DNA of 64,000 nt from NCBI RefSeq assembly GCF_005239225.2, contig NC_133289.1, positions 3,107,501-3,171,500 on the forward strand, in the 5' to 3' direction. The translations under genes and the position numbers were made by a program. Of this stretch, positions 22,417 to 34,564 are shown one piece after another; the stretch's first letter is position 1; each line of letters opens with the position of its first letter. The notes below the pieces were generated by a model. The model searched no databases and had not been told where the DNA came from. It was given only the letters and a program-made list of their open reading frames with translations. This stretch comes from Populus alba (taxonomy: Eukaryota > Streptophyta > Magnoliopsida > Malpighiales > Salicaceae).

Positions 22417-25352
22417 GCTCCTTGCTCCTGCAAAGCATCACAGATATGAAATGAAATATCGCGTTCAGTTCTGCCTATGTCACTTTATGAGAAATGGAAT
22501 TTAAGGCACGCCAATCTCTAACTTTTTTGTTTGTGCCACAAATTTACGCAAAAACCATCAAATGACCTCCTCTATTGTGGTGCTTCCACAGCTCCACTGG
22601 GTAGAGGTCTATTCTTCGAGTACATATGTGGGCGGGACTAATTAGACATGGAAATACACCTTTACTAAGAATCTAGTTAAGATATTCGAATCTAGTTAAG
22701 TTTATTAAAAGAATATTTGTGAGTTTAGTAGTTATTATTTTTAAAAAATATTTTTTAAAAAATATTTTTGATATTAATACATTAAAATAATATAAAAATA
22801 ACATTAAGTAAAAAAATATTTAAAATTTGGCAAAATGGTAGTTGTAATGCCAGCCACACACCTCTAGGCCTCTATACCTGGGGCCCCACTCCCACCCCCA
22901 TTGGGCTCTGGGCATGTTCTGTTAATACCCAGCGGTTATCCCATGCATTGCCCTTGAAAAAGGTGAAGGTATTCTTAGCTCTCAAATTCTCAATCAATCA
23001 TAAGTTTTAAACTTTTATCCTCAACAGAAAAATTTCTTAATGAAAATCACATGATATATGATAAATTGATATTATTCTGAGATAAATATAGTTATCAACC
23101 TGTTAACTTAATGGTTATTGGGTTAATTATTTTTATTAAAATAATATAATTTATTTTTTCATTATTTTCTTTAATGCTGACCCAAACAATCAAATTTAGA
23201 TTGAGTCAACAAGACACTTAAATATTTGAGTAGAAAAACCGAGTTTAACAAAATCAATTTCATATTTAATTTAATTAAAAATATAATTCGAATGAGATTT
23301 TTAAGTTTTAATTTTTTAGAAATTAAATTAAATTAAATAACAATACTTAAAAAATGATGCCCACGGTATAATGTCCCATAAATTGCCACAATGCTGGTGT
23401 GACGTCCTAACAGAATTTGTCTAGAAGTACCCTTCAGGAAAAAAGAAAAAAAAAATCTATTTCTTGTAAGCCTCTTGAATTGGAAGAAAGGTCTTTAGAG
23501 AATAATAGCGTATATTTCAAATTGTTTTTCATGGTATTTTTTTTAATGTTTTTATGTGTTTTTTTTATATATAATTATGATAATTAATGTAAACAAAAAA
23601 CTAAAAAAAAATAAATTTCAATATATTTTTAATTAAAAAGTATTTTTGAAAACCACGCAACAAACGCATGCATTACTAAAAACGTATTGAATGCGTTGAA
23701 AATGGAGAATTTCTAATTTCTTGTCCATATATTATGGGTTGAATGGATAAGAAATAGTATAATTTTCCTGTAAAAAAAGGGAGTTTTGGATTCTAACCAA
23801 TCATAAATCCCTTGGTGTTCATTCTTACCCTATATCTAGTTGAATTACCCTAAAAGCGTTACAGAACCATCTCCATCACCGATCTCAACTACCATTGTCG
23901 TTGAAATTTCAGTATTGTGTCAACTCGGAGCAGTTTCTTCACGACAAGTTACGAAGGATTCAAGCAAGCGGATGTGATGGGTATGTTCAATTCCATTATC
24001 GACTCTGATCATCTATTGCTTTTTGTTCCTCTTCCTCTTCCTTTCCCTTTATTTATTCTAACATTCATGATCTGTTCAATCTGATTCACGATAACATGAC
24101 CTTTGTAGCCCTAGTTGAATCTTAGCCATGGAACAAGTTGACAACATGTGATCAGCTGAAAGCATTCTTGGGCTTTAGCCATACCGATTGGCAAGCCGGA
24201 TTGAACATTCCCACTGGGTCACAGCTCATGTACTGCATATAGCTGTGATCACATGTTTTATACCAAACTGTAGCAAGCAGGAATAGAATCCTTGGACAGC
24301 ATGTTTGTGTATCAGTACCATCTATGATGCTGTCAAAGATTCCACACTGTAACATTCAAGATGCTTCTTTTTTGGTTCATCATTCCTGCATTTCTGGATT
24401 TTGAAGATTGAATGAATTTTTGATGGCAGTTGCAGCCCTCACTCAAAATCTAGATGAAGTTCAAACACTAGACATGCCTGTATCAGTTGTGTTGGTTAAT
24501 GTTCCAGGACAAAAATGATAGATATAGAAAAACAAAAACGTGTTTAGTTGAAGAGACAGAGATTGATTGAGATATAAAATAAAATCATCTCTGAATTTCA
24601 GTACTATCAAAACAACCAAATAACCAAATAGTACATGGAAACATGCTATCTTCATCTCTCTTGTCCAAGATAGCAACTAAAATGGACATCATGGGGCAAT
24701 CTTATTATAGTTTCTCACAAATTATTTCATCTCACTGATATTATCGCAGCTACCAAAGCTGGCTAATCAGAGATTGGTTCATCATATGCAATTCTGAACA
24801 CTGATATAGCCATTTCCCTTTTGTTTTAAAGACTTTGTTGAGATAATAGCAGAGCAGAATCCATGCTTCATGTTTTCCAGGCATTCAATTTGCACGTGCT
24901 AGCATTAATTTTGTGGACCAGAAAACTTAATGAGAGTTTCTCATCACCAAACAGTAATCAACCATCACCCACCTATGATATTTACTCTTTAATTGTTCAG
25001 TACATTTCTCAAAGTGGAGATTGATAATGAAGAAACCAATTATAGTAATGAGTAGATTGACCTAACAAATTTGATGAAACAAAAAAAGGGTAAGCTGGAA
25101 ATTCCACGAAAGAGAGAAGAGGGATTACAATAACTTGAATAAACAAGAACAAGCACAAAAAATGTTGATTCGTATTGCATCCTCATTAAAGAGATGAGGA
25201 GGAATTATAGCCAACAGCTTAACAAATATGGCAAGAAAATATAAAGATCATGAAGATAAATAATTTCCAATGGCATTTGTAATCACAATAGTAAGATGAA
25301 GTTGCAATGTTGTAGGCAAGCACAAAAAGAAAGCATTAATTACAAGCATCGT
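22417..25352. other. Intergenic region, no convincing gene
   Basis: AT-rich repeat copies lie at about 22730-22850 and 23518-23670. The part 23860-24500 has a more balanced composition. It includes a short exon-like stretch ending at a GGTATGTT donor-like site near 23980 and a 31-codon ORF (MAVAALTQNLDEV...) starting near 24422, but I recognise no protein and make no gene call. Confidence 0.4.
22730..22850 (+). repeat. AT-rich dispersed repeat copy
   Basis: Contains TTTTTGATATTAATACATTA followed by AAAATAAT, the core shared by the family across the window. Confidence 0.5.
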
Positions 25353-26594
25353 CTATGAGCAGCAACCAGGGCAACGAATCAAGCCATTCTCATTGCAATC
25401 TGTGCACTTTCTCAGTTGCTCCTCTTCTTCATCAAACACTTTTCTACTTCCATTACAATTTGGACATGGCACAAACCTTGCGTCCCCACAACCCTCGCAA
25501 ACCAACCTTGGATCTTGAACAGGAAAACCTTCGAACAGCTTTGCCAATTCACCAGCTTCATTTAGCTGCCTGATTTCCTCCACACCGCCAATATGATTTC
25601 CTCTAACAAAAACTTGTGGCAAGATCATTGCTTTCCCTTTAAGCAAACTTTGCAGCTCCTTTCTATATGTGGAATCCATTGAAATATCTCTTTCATCAAC
25701 TTCAACTCTGAAACCTCTGAATATCATTCTAACTGCACAGCAATCCTCATAAGTCTTTCTGATTCCTCTCAAACTTGTAAAATACAGAACAATTTTTCCA
25801 TCTTTATCATTCAAAAAGGTCCCCTTTTTACTTGATAAAGTATCACTCATGGAACTAGATTTCACTGGTGATGCATCCTTGGACTCTCTGTAACACCCCA
25901 GTTGCCTTGATGACAATGCACGCATATAACTTGAAGCCACATTAGGATCCATCTTTGAAAGCAATGATTCCTCAGACAAATGCTTCCATAATGGCTTTGA
26001 CAATGAAACAGGCTTTTCAGCAACTATCTCTTCAAACTTCAGTGAGTCAAAAGAATCATGCAGCTTTCTAACAAACTTATCAGAACCCGGATGATGAAAA
26101 GAACTAGCTTTGGAGACAAACTCAATAGAATGACCAGAAAGTGAAGATCTTGGCTTAAAAGAGTTGTTCATTTCAAATTCAAGCTCATCATTCTCGACAA
26201 GACCATCCATGAGCTCCCAAGTGTTAATGACAGAGTCAGGGGATAGACACTCACAAGGGTCTTCATTAATTTGTGTTTTATGTATCTTTTTGGTAGATTT
26301 TCTTGGTGGTTGTGGCTGATCAAAGGATTTTTGGGTGTTCACGTTGGGGTCAATGAGGACAAGAGAGCCATAAGTGGTGGAAGTTAGAGACACAAGGTGA
26401 TGAGAGTCACCTTTTCTTGAAGGTGGGTGGTGGACTAATGGGGTTTGAAGAGAGAGAGCTCTAGGGACAGTTGGTGAAGAATACTGTGGAGAAAACATGG
26501 AGTTATCTTTAGAAGGAGAAGCATAAGATAGGGTCTCTTCAGGATGGTGATTCTTTGTGAGGAGGGTATTTGGTCTTGAAGCAGAACAGCCCAT
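25353..26594 (-). CDS. Glutaredoxin-like protein with C-terminal Cys-rich zinc motif
   Basis: Single-exon gene of 413 aa. The start MGCSAS is a textbook N-myristoylation signal (Gly2, Ser6) with Cys3 for palmitoylation, so plasma-membrane attachment is expected. Residues about 20-265 are low-complexity and Ser/Pro-rich. Residues about 267-356 are a glutaredoxin fold (KIVLYFTSLRGIRKTYEDC, then ILPQVFVRGNHIGG), but the usual CxxC/CxxS active-site position reads SLRGIR, so classical disulphide reduction is unlikely. Residues 366-411 hold four CxxC pairs (CEGC, CPNC, CTDC, CPGC), a DnaJ-like zinc-binding arrangement. This layout is shared by a known plant family of glutaredoxin-domain proteins, mostly of unassigned function. 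The ORF is intact and has a CT/GA-rich 5' leader at about 26595-26700. Confidence 0.93.
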   Translation of the reverse strand: MGCSASRPNTLLTKNHHPEETLSYASPSKDNSMFSPQYSSPTVPRALSLQTPLVHHPPSRKGDSHHLVSLTSTTYGSLVLIDPNVNTQKSFDQPQPPRKSTKKIHKTQINEDPCECLSPDSVINTWELMDGLVENDELEFEMNNSFKPRSSLSGHSIEFVSKASSFHHPGSDKFVRKLHDSFDSLKFEEIVAEKPVSLSKPLWKHLSEESLLSKMDPNVASSYMRALSSRQLGCYRESKDASPVKSSSMSDTLSSKKGTFLNDKDGKIVLYFTSLRGIRKTYEDCCAVRMIFRGFRVEVDERDISMDSTYRKELQSLLKGKAMILPQVFVRGNHIGGVEEIRQLNEAGELAKLFEGFPVQDPRLVCEGCGDARFVPCPNCNGSRKVFDEEEEQLRKCTDCNENGLIRCPGCCS

Positions 26595-27479
26595 GAATGA
26601 AGAGAAATGGATGTCTCTGTCTCTCTATAAGCTGCTTCTCGCTTGCGCAACTTTTTTGGAGAGCTTTTGCTTGTTGGAGAGCTTTTGCTTTCTCCAGTCT
26701 TTCTCTTGCTTTTTTGGTTCGAGTTTTAGGCCTGTTGCTTTGTCGGTATTAGAGGGTGATGGAGAGAGCTCTGGAGGCAAGTTCGGATGAAGAAGAGCGT
26801 GCGTGCTGGTGACAGAGAGCTTTCATGGGGGTTGGAAGTGGAAGATAGATCTCATTAAAGCTATTGGAAAGTAGATTTGGAGGCTTATTTTTGTAATTGA
26901 TTGAGGATAAAAAGTTTGGTGTTTTCAAAGTTGGATTTTATCAGAGTAGGTGCTAAATTAGGAAATAAAATTTAAACCAAAGGATAAGATTTATCTTGGG
27001 CAGTCATGTTGATAATCCATGGTGTTTAAGATCTATCCTTTTGTCTTCTAAATAAGTTTTTGTTCGATGAAAATAAGAGTCATTTGAAATAAAATTACTT
27101 TATTTATTAATCTCAGTTCAAAAGGTTGATACTTAATTGATTTGATTTTTACATTTAGTTAAAGTTTTTTAAAAATTAATTTGAAGTTGATTTTGGTTGA
27201 TTTAATTAAGACCATGTTTGATTTTTTAATTTGTTTAAATAATATTATTTTTAAATTTTTAATTTTTTAAAAAATATCATTTTAATTTTTTAAATCAATC
27301 TAAATTAATTTATTAAAAGTTAGTCGGGCTTAATTAACTTTAGAAATTACTACTATAATTAATTTTGATGGAAAAAAAATTAAATGTTAATCTAAATTTT
27401 TTATTATTATCGTTATCATCTAGGATCTTAAGGGTAAATGCATTCTCGAGTATTTGCGTTGTGAGATTGTTATTTTTTA

Positions 27480-27620
27480 GAGTGTAGGTAAAAGTGTGAG
27501 TATGATAGTTTTTTAAAATATTTTTTATTTAAAAATATATTAAAATAATTTATAAATATTAAAACATATTAATTTTAAAAAAAATTTAAATTTTTTAAAA
27601 ATATTTTGAAAACACATAAA
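27480..27620 (+). repeat. AT-rich dispersed repeat copy
   Basis: Shows TTTTTTATTTAAAAATATAT and then TAAAATAAT, with AAAACAC at the far end, like the copies at 34055 and 48075. Confidence 0.45.
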
Positions 27621-28054
27621 TAAATGTGATACAAGAGCTGATTTTAAATTAAGAACAGAATCATCTTATCTTAGGAAATTATTTTCTTGAGCTTTGTTTT
27701 AATCTCGAAGAATAAAGTGAGGAGTGTGTCAGTTCTCGAGGAAATACTGAAGAGTCTTTTTCACTGTCAGTTCGCGGAGAAAAAAAAAAACATATTTTTC
27801 GCATCATGATCATGTCTTATCATTTCCCTCTACTCATTTACTCTGATCTCTCTTTTTTTTTTTTTTTTTTTTTTTTTAAAATCACATAATAAATTTAAAA
27901 CATTTACAGAATAGTATAGTTTGAAAAAGAAAATAGGTGGAAATGCACAGTTTCATCATGTTGTAATTAAAAAAACACAACATTTCATAAAAGTCGTGAT
28001 TCGAAATAGAGACATTTAATGAATTTAACCCCAGCTTCTCTCCTTCTTGATATC

Positions 28055-28190
28055 TAAAATTATATTAAAATAATTTTTTTTATTTTTTAAAATTATTTTT
28101 AATATAGCATATCAAAATAATCTAAATATATATATATATAAATAATTTTTAACAAAAATAAATTAAAATTTAAAATAATACAATTTACAT
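28055..28190 (+). repeat. AT-rich dispersed repeat copy
   Basis: Core AAAATTATTTTTAATATAGC followed by ATATCAAAATAATC, then an (AT)n stretch. Confidence 0.5.
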
Positions 28191-28510
28191 TGTGAACAAA
28201 TACTCTTAATTTATAAGTCGGCAGGTGCTAAGAGAATGATCACCCTTTATCAAAGAAAGAAAAAACATTATGATAAATATTTGGTAATTGGTTTTAATGA
28301 AGTGCTTAATAAAATTAGAAGCAAAGCAAGTACAATCACCAAATGATCGTGCCTGCATCTTATTTTGCTTGTTCGTTAATCAAGTATTCACACAACTTAT
28401 TCATACTCGTGTGCCTTTTAGAGGGGCCACAATAACTTCCGGTTTTAATCATAATTATTACACCGCTTTTGATGGATGAAGATCTGGGTTATGAGTTAAA
28501 TGAATTTAAT

Positions 28511-28657
28511 ATATTTTTTAAAAAATATTAAATCAAATTTTAATTAAATTGATTAAGTAATAATTGATTTATCATGGTAGCTCCAAAATTGATGTCATTA
28601 CATATTTATTTTTAATATTTTTTTAAAAAATATTAAATCAAATTTTAATTAAATTGG
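28511..28657. repeat. Spaced direct repeat (about 43 bp, twice)
   Basis: The segment containing AAAAATATTAAATCAAATTT followed by TAATTAAATT occurs at 28511-28553 and again at 28614-28657, about 104 bases apart. Confidence 0.7.
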
Positions 28658-29000
28658 TTGGGAGGGACATATTAAAATTAACCTTCAATGCTTGGTTCTT
28701 AGCTCCAAGATGAAGATGGATTGAAGGGCTTTTCAGGGAGCTTCAAATGCAGAATCCCAGCTCGAAATAGTGCTTCCAGCCAGGAAGAAAAGGAAAGAAA
28801 GCCGTGATCCGAGGTCGGAGGTCGAACCTGAACTTGTGCTCGTGACGATGACAGAGGATGCAAGGATGAATTTTTTCTGGGAATTTGAGTTTCCACGCCC
28901 TTTTCTCATCCGTCTCCAACTCTACTATTCACACCAACCACTCTGAGAATCCGTTACCAGACATAACACAACTTGATTGCTAGGGCATCGGCAATTTCAG

Positions 29001-29158
29001 TCACTGGTTTTTTTTGTGAAATTTCAAGAGTCAGGAACCCTAGAAAGTATTGGTCAGGAGGCTTTAGCAGAAGAAAATCATGAGCAACAGCAGCATTTGC
29101 CCAGAAAATCATGATGAATCCAAATTAATCCGTGTCTCTGTGTGTGTACACTAGTCAC
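29001..29158 (+). repeat. 157-bp repeat, copy 1 (left of the hAT element)
   Basis: The segment from TCACTGG to the CTAGTCAC target site is about 95% identical to 32516-32672 on the other side of the transposon. It includes CAAGAGTCAGGAACCCT and GTGTCTCTGTGTGTGTACA. No coding sense is evident. Confidence 0.85.
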
Positions 29159-32100
29159 CAGGGGCGGAGCCTTTCACAAGGCTAAAAAGGGCTATAGCCC
29201 AGGGTAAAAAAAAATAATGGCCCACTTTTCCTTTTAATTTTTACACAGCTTACGTTTTATTTTCCTTATCTTTTACAGCAAATACATAGCATCTTTTCCA
29301 GCAAACCTAGCATCCCACTTTTCCTTGCAATTCAAATTAATTACTTGCCATCAGCCGCCACTTTACTTTCCCAGGTAATTAGCCACCAATCTTCTCTTCC
29401 AATACTAATTAATTAGTTATACTTTATAGTAAATTTATCTAAATATAAATAATTAATTGATTCATGTTTTTTAAATAACTTAGAGTTTTTAACTATTTTT
29501 TCTTCTCAACAATATATAGTTTTAGCTTGGATTTTAAAGAAGAATCTATACAGAGAGCCGCAAAAGTGTAAAATCATCAGGTAAGAATTTACAAGCCATG
29601 ACTTTTCATTTTGAATTCAATGTTTCATATTCATTATAGTAGATTGTTAGTAGAGTAAACAGTAGACTGTATCCTAGAAATGAATGCATGCTAACACACT
29701 AGTAGTCTAATACTAATAATTTACTGATTATTTCAAAGTTAAATTCTCTAAATCTCGTAGTAGTTTGCATCACTAGTTTATCTTTGTATATTTTGTATTT
29801 TATAAATATTCTATTGTGGCATTAGTATCTTTTCATCTTGCATCTGACTTCCCTAATCCTTTTTACTTGAATAGGTTATAAATTATAATGGAAAATCAAG
29901 GAAACAAGAGAGGAAAAACTTTGTTTTCATTCTTTAAACCAAACGAACAAACATCAACCAGTAAAGGACATTCTCCTTCCAATGTTGATGTGTCAAATCA
30001 TAGTGAACAACCCCCTTTCAAATCTCAAAGAGTTGAAATTGATGTTAATACTCTTGAACGAGATCCTAGGTTACGAATTCCAGTGTGGAGACATCCTATT
30101 AATCAACAAGATGAAATTAGAAGAGTTTATATCAAAATGGGTCCATATCAACCTAAGTTAGCAGAGTATCCAAGGACTGAATCAGGGAGACAATATCGTC
30201 GATTTCAGTACACTTGGTTTGATCAATTTCCTTGGCTAGAGTACTCTCCATCAAAGGATGCAATATTTTGTTTTCCATGCTTTATCTTTGAAAACAAAGT
30301 GCCTCGTCATCTCACATTCACCACCGAAGGCTTTAGAAGTTGGAAGAGGGTTAATGATGGAGTTAGATGTGCACTTTTGATGCATGTGGGAAGTCCCACT
30401 TCACCACATAATAATGCTGTGAAATCTGCTGGAGATTTAATGAAAGTAGGTAGACATATTGATAAAGTGTTGAATGCACAAACTGTTGAAGAAGTTCAGA
30501 AAAATCGATTGAGACTTATGACAACAATTGAAAGTGTTCGATGGCTTAGCTTACAAGCATGTGCATTTAGAGGTCATGATGAATCTTCAGCTTCTAATAA
30601 TCGAGGTAATTTTTTAGAGATGATAAGACTTATGGGGAGACTGAATGTTGACATTGATGATGTTGTCTTAGAAAAAGCTCCGAAAAATGCAAAGTATACC
30701 TCACCTACTATTCAAAAAGAGATTTTACATATTCTTGCGAACAAAGTGAGGAAAAAGATTTGTGAAGAAGTTAGAGATGCAAAGTTTTGTATTTTGGTTG
30801 ATGAAGCCAAAGATGCATCAAATAAAGAACAAATGGCTATTGTTTTGAGATTTGTTGACATTCAGGGTTTTGTACGAGAGTGTTTTTTTAGTATTGTGCA
30901 TGTTTCAGATACTACTTCTTCAACACTTAAAAAAGAAATTTGTGATGTGCTCGCTCGATATAACTTGCATATTTTCAATATGCGAGGTCAAGGGTATGAT
31001 GGTGCTAGCAATATGCGTGGCGCATGGAATGGATTACAAGCTCTATTTCTCAGAGATTGTCCTTATGCATATTATGTACATTGTTTTGCTCACCGACTAC
31101 AACTGGCATTAGTTGCAACAGCTGGAAATGAGATTTTTATTTGGTTATTTTTCTCAAAATTGACAACCATTATCAACCTTATTTGTGCTTCTCCCAAACG
31201 TCATACCGAGTTACATTATGCTCAGGCTATAGAAATTGCACATATGGTAGCTACTGGAGAACGTGAGACTGGTAGAGGGGCTAATCAAATTGGTAATTTA
31301 CATCGAAGTGGAACTACTCGCTGGAGCTCTCATTTTGATTCTATTTGCAGCTTAATAGACATGTATGGTGCAACTATTACTGTGCTTGAAAGTATGGTTC
31401 AAGAAGGATCTTCTAATTCTATACGTGGAGAAGCTGGTGGTTGTTTGATTGTGATGAAATCTTTTGGATTTATATTCATCTTATATTGATGCATAAAATA
31501 ATGGGGATTACTGATTTACTTTGTCGAGCTTTGCAGCAAAAATCTCTTGACATCTTAAATGCAATGGATCTTGTATCAACTACTAAAGCATTGCTTCAAA
31601 CTTTGAGAGATGCCGGATTTGATCTTCTCCTTGCAAATGTGCAATTTGTTTGCATAAAATATGAGATTGACATACCACATATGAATGCTTCGTATAAAAA
31701 GGCTACAGGTCGTTCATGTCAACAACAAGGTTCGGTGACAGTTTACCAGCATTATCATTATGATATATTTAACTCAACAATAGATTTTCAGTTGGAAGAA
31801 TTAAATTCTAGATTCAATGATGAGACAGTGGAACTCCTTGTACTTAGCTCTGCTTTAGAACCTAAAGACAACTTTAAATCATTTAAAGTTGATGCTATTT
31901 ACAAGCTTGCTGAGAAATTTTATCCTGAAGATTTCAATGAACAAAGATGTATTATTTGAGATCTCAGCTAGAGCATTATCAGATTGATGTGATTCATCAT
32001 GAGAGCTTTCAGAATATGTCTACCATTTCTGAATTATGTCGAGGATTAGCTGAAACAAATAAGTCGCAGCACTATCATTTGATTGACAGGTTGATTCGTC

Positions 32101-32511
32101 TTGTTTTGACTTTGCCTGTTTCCACTGCCACTACAGAGCGAGCATTTTCAGCTATGAAACATGTTAAAACTGTGCTTCGTAATAAAATGAAAGAGGAGTT
32201 CTTAGCAGATTCTATGATGATTTACATTGAACGAGAGCTTGTTGAAGATATTGATTCGGATTCGATCATAGATGAATTTTATTCTACAAAACATCGAAGG
32301 GTGCAACTTTGATAGTATAATTTATTTTTATTTTTATTTTGAATTTTATGTACTTTAAATTTTATTTTTTATATATTTTATGTTATGTATTTGAATTAAA
32401 ACTTTATTGTTAATTTGATAAATTTATATATTCGAGTGAATGATTAATCTTAAAAAATAATTTATGTATTTATATTATAGCCCAGGATAAGAAAAATTCC
32501 TGGCTCCCCTG
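29159..32511 (+). mobile_element. hAT-superfamily DNA transposon, 3353 bp
   Basis: Complete element. The left end CAGGGGCGGAGCC and the right end (read inwards CAGGGGAGCC) form short imperfect terminal inverted repeats. Both ends then carry GGGCTATA/TATAGCCC-type subterminal motifs. A perfect 8-base duplication, CTAGTCAC, lies at 29151-29158 and 32512-32519, the hAT hallmark. It contains one transposase gene in the plus sense (29888-32312), broken by frameshifts, so it is probably not autonomous now. A related source could still move it because both ends are intact. Confidence 0.92.
29888..32312 (+). pseudogene. hAT transposase (TTF-type zinc finger, hAT dimerisation domain), frameshifted
   Basis: Three consecutive reading-frame blocks together cover one transposase: 29888-31489 (533 codons), 31441-31959 and 31947-32312. 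The first block has a TTF-type zinc finger (residues about 95-135, with RRFQYTWFDQFPWLEYS then IFCFPCFIF) and the catalytic-core region (FCILVDEAKDASNKEQMAIV; GQGYDGASNMRG; YYVHCFAHRLQLALV). The last block carries the hAT C-terminal dimerisation motif (LVLTLPVSTATTERAFSAMK). Frame changes occur near 31488 (one base short) and near 31943. The family resembles the ZMYM1 / 52-kDa-repressor-like plant hAT proteins. Not expected to give a full-length product. Confidence 0.9.
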
Positions 32512-32515
32512 CTAG

Positions 32516-32672
32516 TCACTAGTTTTTTTTTTGAAATTTCAAGAGTCAGGAACCCTGGCAGGTATGGTCAGGAGGCTTTAGCAGAAGAAAATCATGAGCA
32601 GCAGCAGCATTTTCCCAGAAAATCATGATGGATCCAAATGAATCCGTGTCTCTGTGTGTGTACACTAGTCAC
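32516..32672 (+). repeat. 157-bp repeat, copy 2 (right of the hAT element)
   Basis: Second copy of the segment at 29001-29158, ending again in CTAGTCAC at 32665-32672. It starts within the right target-site duplication of the hAT element. Confidence 0.85.
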
Positions 32673-34564
32673 GACAGGAACCCTAACAAACAAGCTGAAA
32701 GGGACACATGACAAATTTGCTGGGCCACCATAGCCAGTAAGCAAAATTGCCCAGAACAGACCACGATTCATTTTTTTTGCAAATGTGAGGTCGAGCTGGT
32801 CGAGTCATTGTCATGCGATGCCCACTTTATTGCTCTTTAACCCTTTAAGCTTTGAAAAAAGAAAAAGAAAACCTTAAGAACCTAGCAGCACTCGTGCACT
32901 CTGTAAATTGTGTCTCATCTTAGTTTGCTGGAAAAACCAGGAATGATTCCATGCTTGATTCCTCTACTTGCTACCTCTGGTCATATCAAGCCCTCTACTT
33001 TAAATTGGATCAAATAAACTCCTTTGCTTCCATTAAAGGTGATATGAGCCCCTTAATCCAACTTTATTACTACATAAGTGGACAGAAGGATGCCATGGGT
33101 TATACTATAATTGGAAAAAGGGTACCATACCGTATTCAATTGAATGAAAAAAGGGGTTGATATGGAACAAGTTAAAGTGAAGGACTTGGTTTGAAGAAAA
33201 CCACAGAGTAGAAGGACCAAATGTGATTTCAGCCCGTTTAGTTTTTTTTGCCCTTTTTCAGAATCTAGCCAATCTAGTTTTGGTGATGTAGAATATTATT
33301 GACTTGCAGGCTTGCAGCCGATGCAATAATTATTTTTGTGCCGTGGACCAAAATTGGTTCGTACAATAATTTATTTGTCCTTGGCTAAAGCTGCAGGACA
33401 GGAATTAATGAGCCTCGTTAATATAAAACTCTGGGGTCTCTCTCTTTTTTTTTTAGCAGCAATCCAGCCACATTCATGGTAGACGGGCAACGCCAATGGC
33501 TAGAAGGAAGATTGCGCCTACAGAACAACTAATTGATGATTATTAGTCCCTCAGTTTGACTGAATTTATAATGCAGTCCTTCTTCATGTTCGAAAATATG
33601 GATTTTGTTTCCTCGACTCCTGGTCACCTAGCCTCCTTATGAGAGCATTTGTTGGTGTTCTTCTTTATCTGAGAATTTTAATTCTTTGAGAAAAACCTCC
33701 ATGGTTAGGGTTCGGAGGAAAATCAATAGACTTATCAAAAAGACGGCAGTCAGCAAGAGTAAACGGACTGTGCTATTCTTTCTCAAACTGCAATATCTTC
33801 AAGTTTGGCATCGGCCACCACCTGGTTCAAGTCTTCTGAATAAGACAAAACAATCCTTGCACTATATGAAGATCAATAGATATTTATTCCATCTTGCTCT
33901 CGTTGAATGCTACTTGAAGGGCATGCTTGATATCAGGATAAAAATTGCTTTTTAAAATATTTTATATTTAAAAATATATCAAAATAATATCTTTCTTGAT
34001 ATCTGCATATCAATATAGTTTAAAAAAACTACAGCAAAAACAAATAAATTTACATGTTTGGTAGTGTGATAGCAAGTTGCTTTTCAAATAGCTTTTCGTG
34101 CCGAAATACATTCAAATAATACTTTTTTTTATTTTTAAAAAATTATTTTTGATATCAATACATCAAAACGATCCAAAAAGTACAAACCGCACTCAATTTT
34201 AGTAAAAAAAAAAAAACTCAAAATTTGTCAAAACACAGGTGTAAATGCAGCCGCAAACGGGCTCGCCACGATTTCACACACTTTGGCAAATTCAAAATTG
34301 TCAAAGGCTGCTGCTATAGCAAATAATAGAATCTAGTTACAAAGAGTTAATGATTCAAAGATGGCCATACGGTACAACCAATTCATAGCTCCAGCCCCTC
34401 CTATTGTGGTAACTACAAACGTTATAGCATTTGTAACATAGAAAAAACTGAGAGATGCTATAGTTCACAACCTAGAATTATTTAAAAAGTTGAAAACAAC
34501 AGGAGAAACTTATTTTTTATACATATATATGTATTTTTATGAGCATTGTAGGGGTTGAGAGTTG
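32673..34564. other. Intergenic region with repeat debris
   Basis: No gene recognised. The 89-codon ORF at 33686-33955 and the 69-codon ORF at 32951-33160 have no family signature. The stretches around 32950-33240 and 33520-33620 (phrases such as AGTCCCTCAGTTTGACTG) look like old dispersed-repeat sequence. Confidence 0.45.
34055..34262 (+). repeat. AT-rich MITE-like repeat, best-preserved copy
   Basis: It starts GTTTGGTAGTGTGATAGCA, has the core TTGATATCAATACATCAAAA followed by CGATCC, and ends in a segment whose complement reads GAGCCCGTTTGCGGCTGC. The two ends share an inverted GTTTG motif. This copy best shows the boundaries of the family seen in many places in the window. Confidence 0.55.

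Larger units (their letters stand above)
26595..29150. other. Promoter side of the glutaredoxin-like gene and AT-rich intergenic DNA
   Basis: The first few hundred bases are the upstream region of the glutaredoxin-like gene. The remainder is AT-rich: repeat-family copies at about 27480-27620 and 28055-28190, a ~26-base T-run near 27850, and a ~43-bp direct repeat (28511-28553 and 28614-28657). An ORF on minus at 28699-28896 (65 codons, METQIPRKNSS...) is unrecognised and not called. Confidence 0.5.

Noticed and set aside
23860..24500. A possible short multi-exon gene
   Set aside because: Only a donor-like site and a 31-codon ORF; no conserved protein and no consistent splice model.
28699..28896. 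65-codon minus-strand ORF (METQIPRKNSS...)
   Set aside because: No recognisable family, no splice continuation found; could be a 5' fragment of something but unsupported.
33686..33955. 89-codon plus-strand ORF with many Lys/Arg
   Set aside because: Composition is explained by A-rich DNA; no start context or homologous feel.
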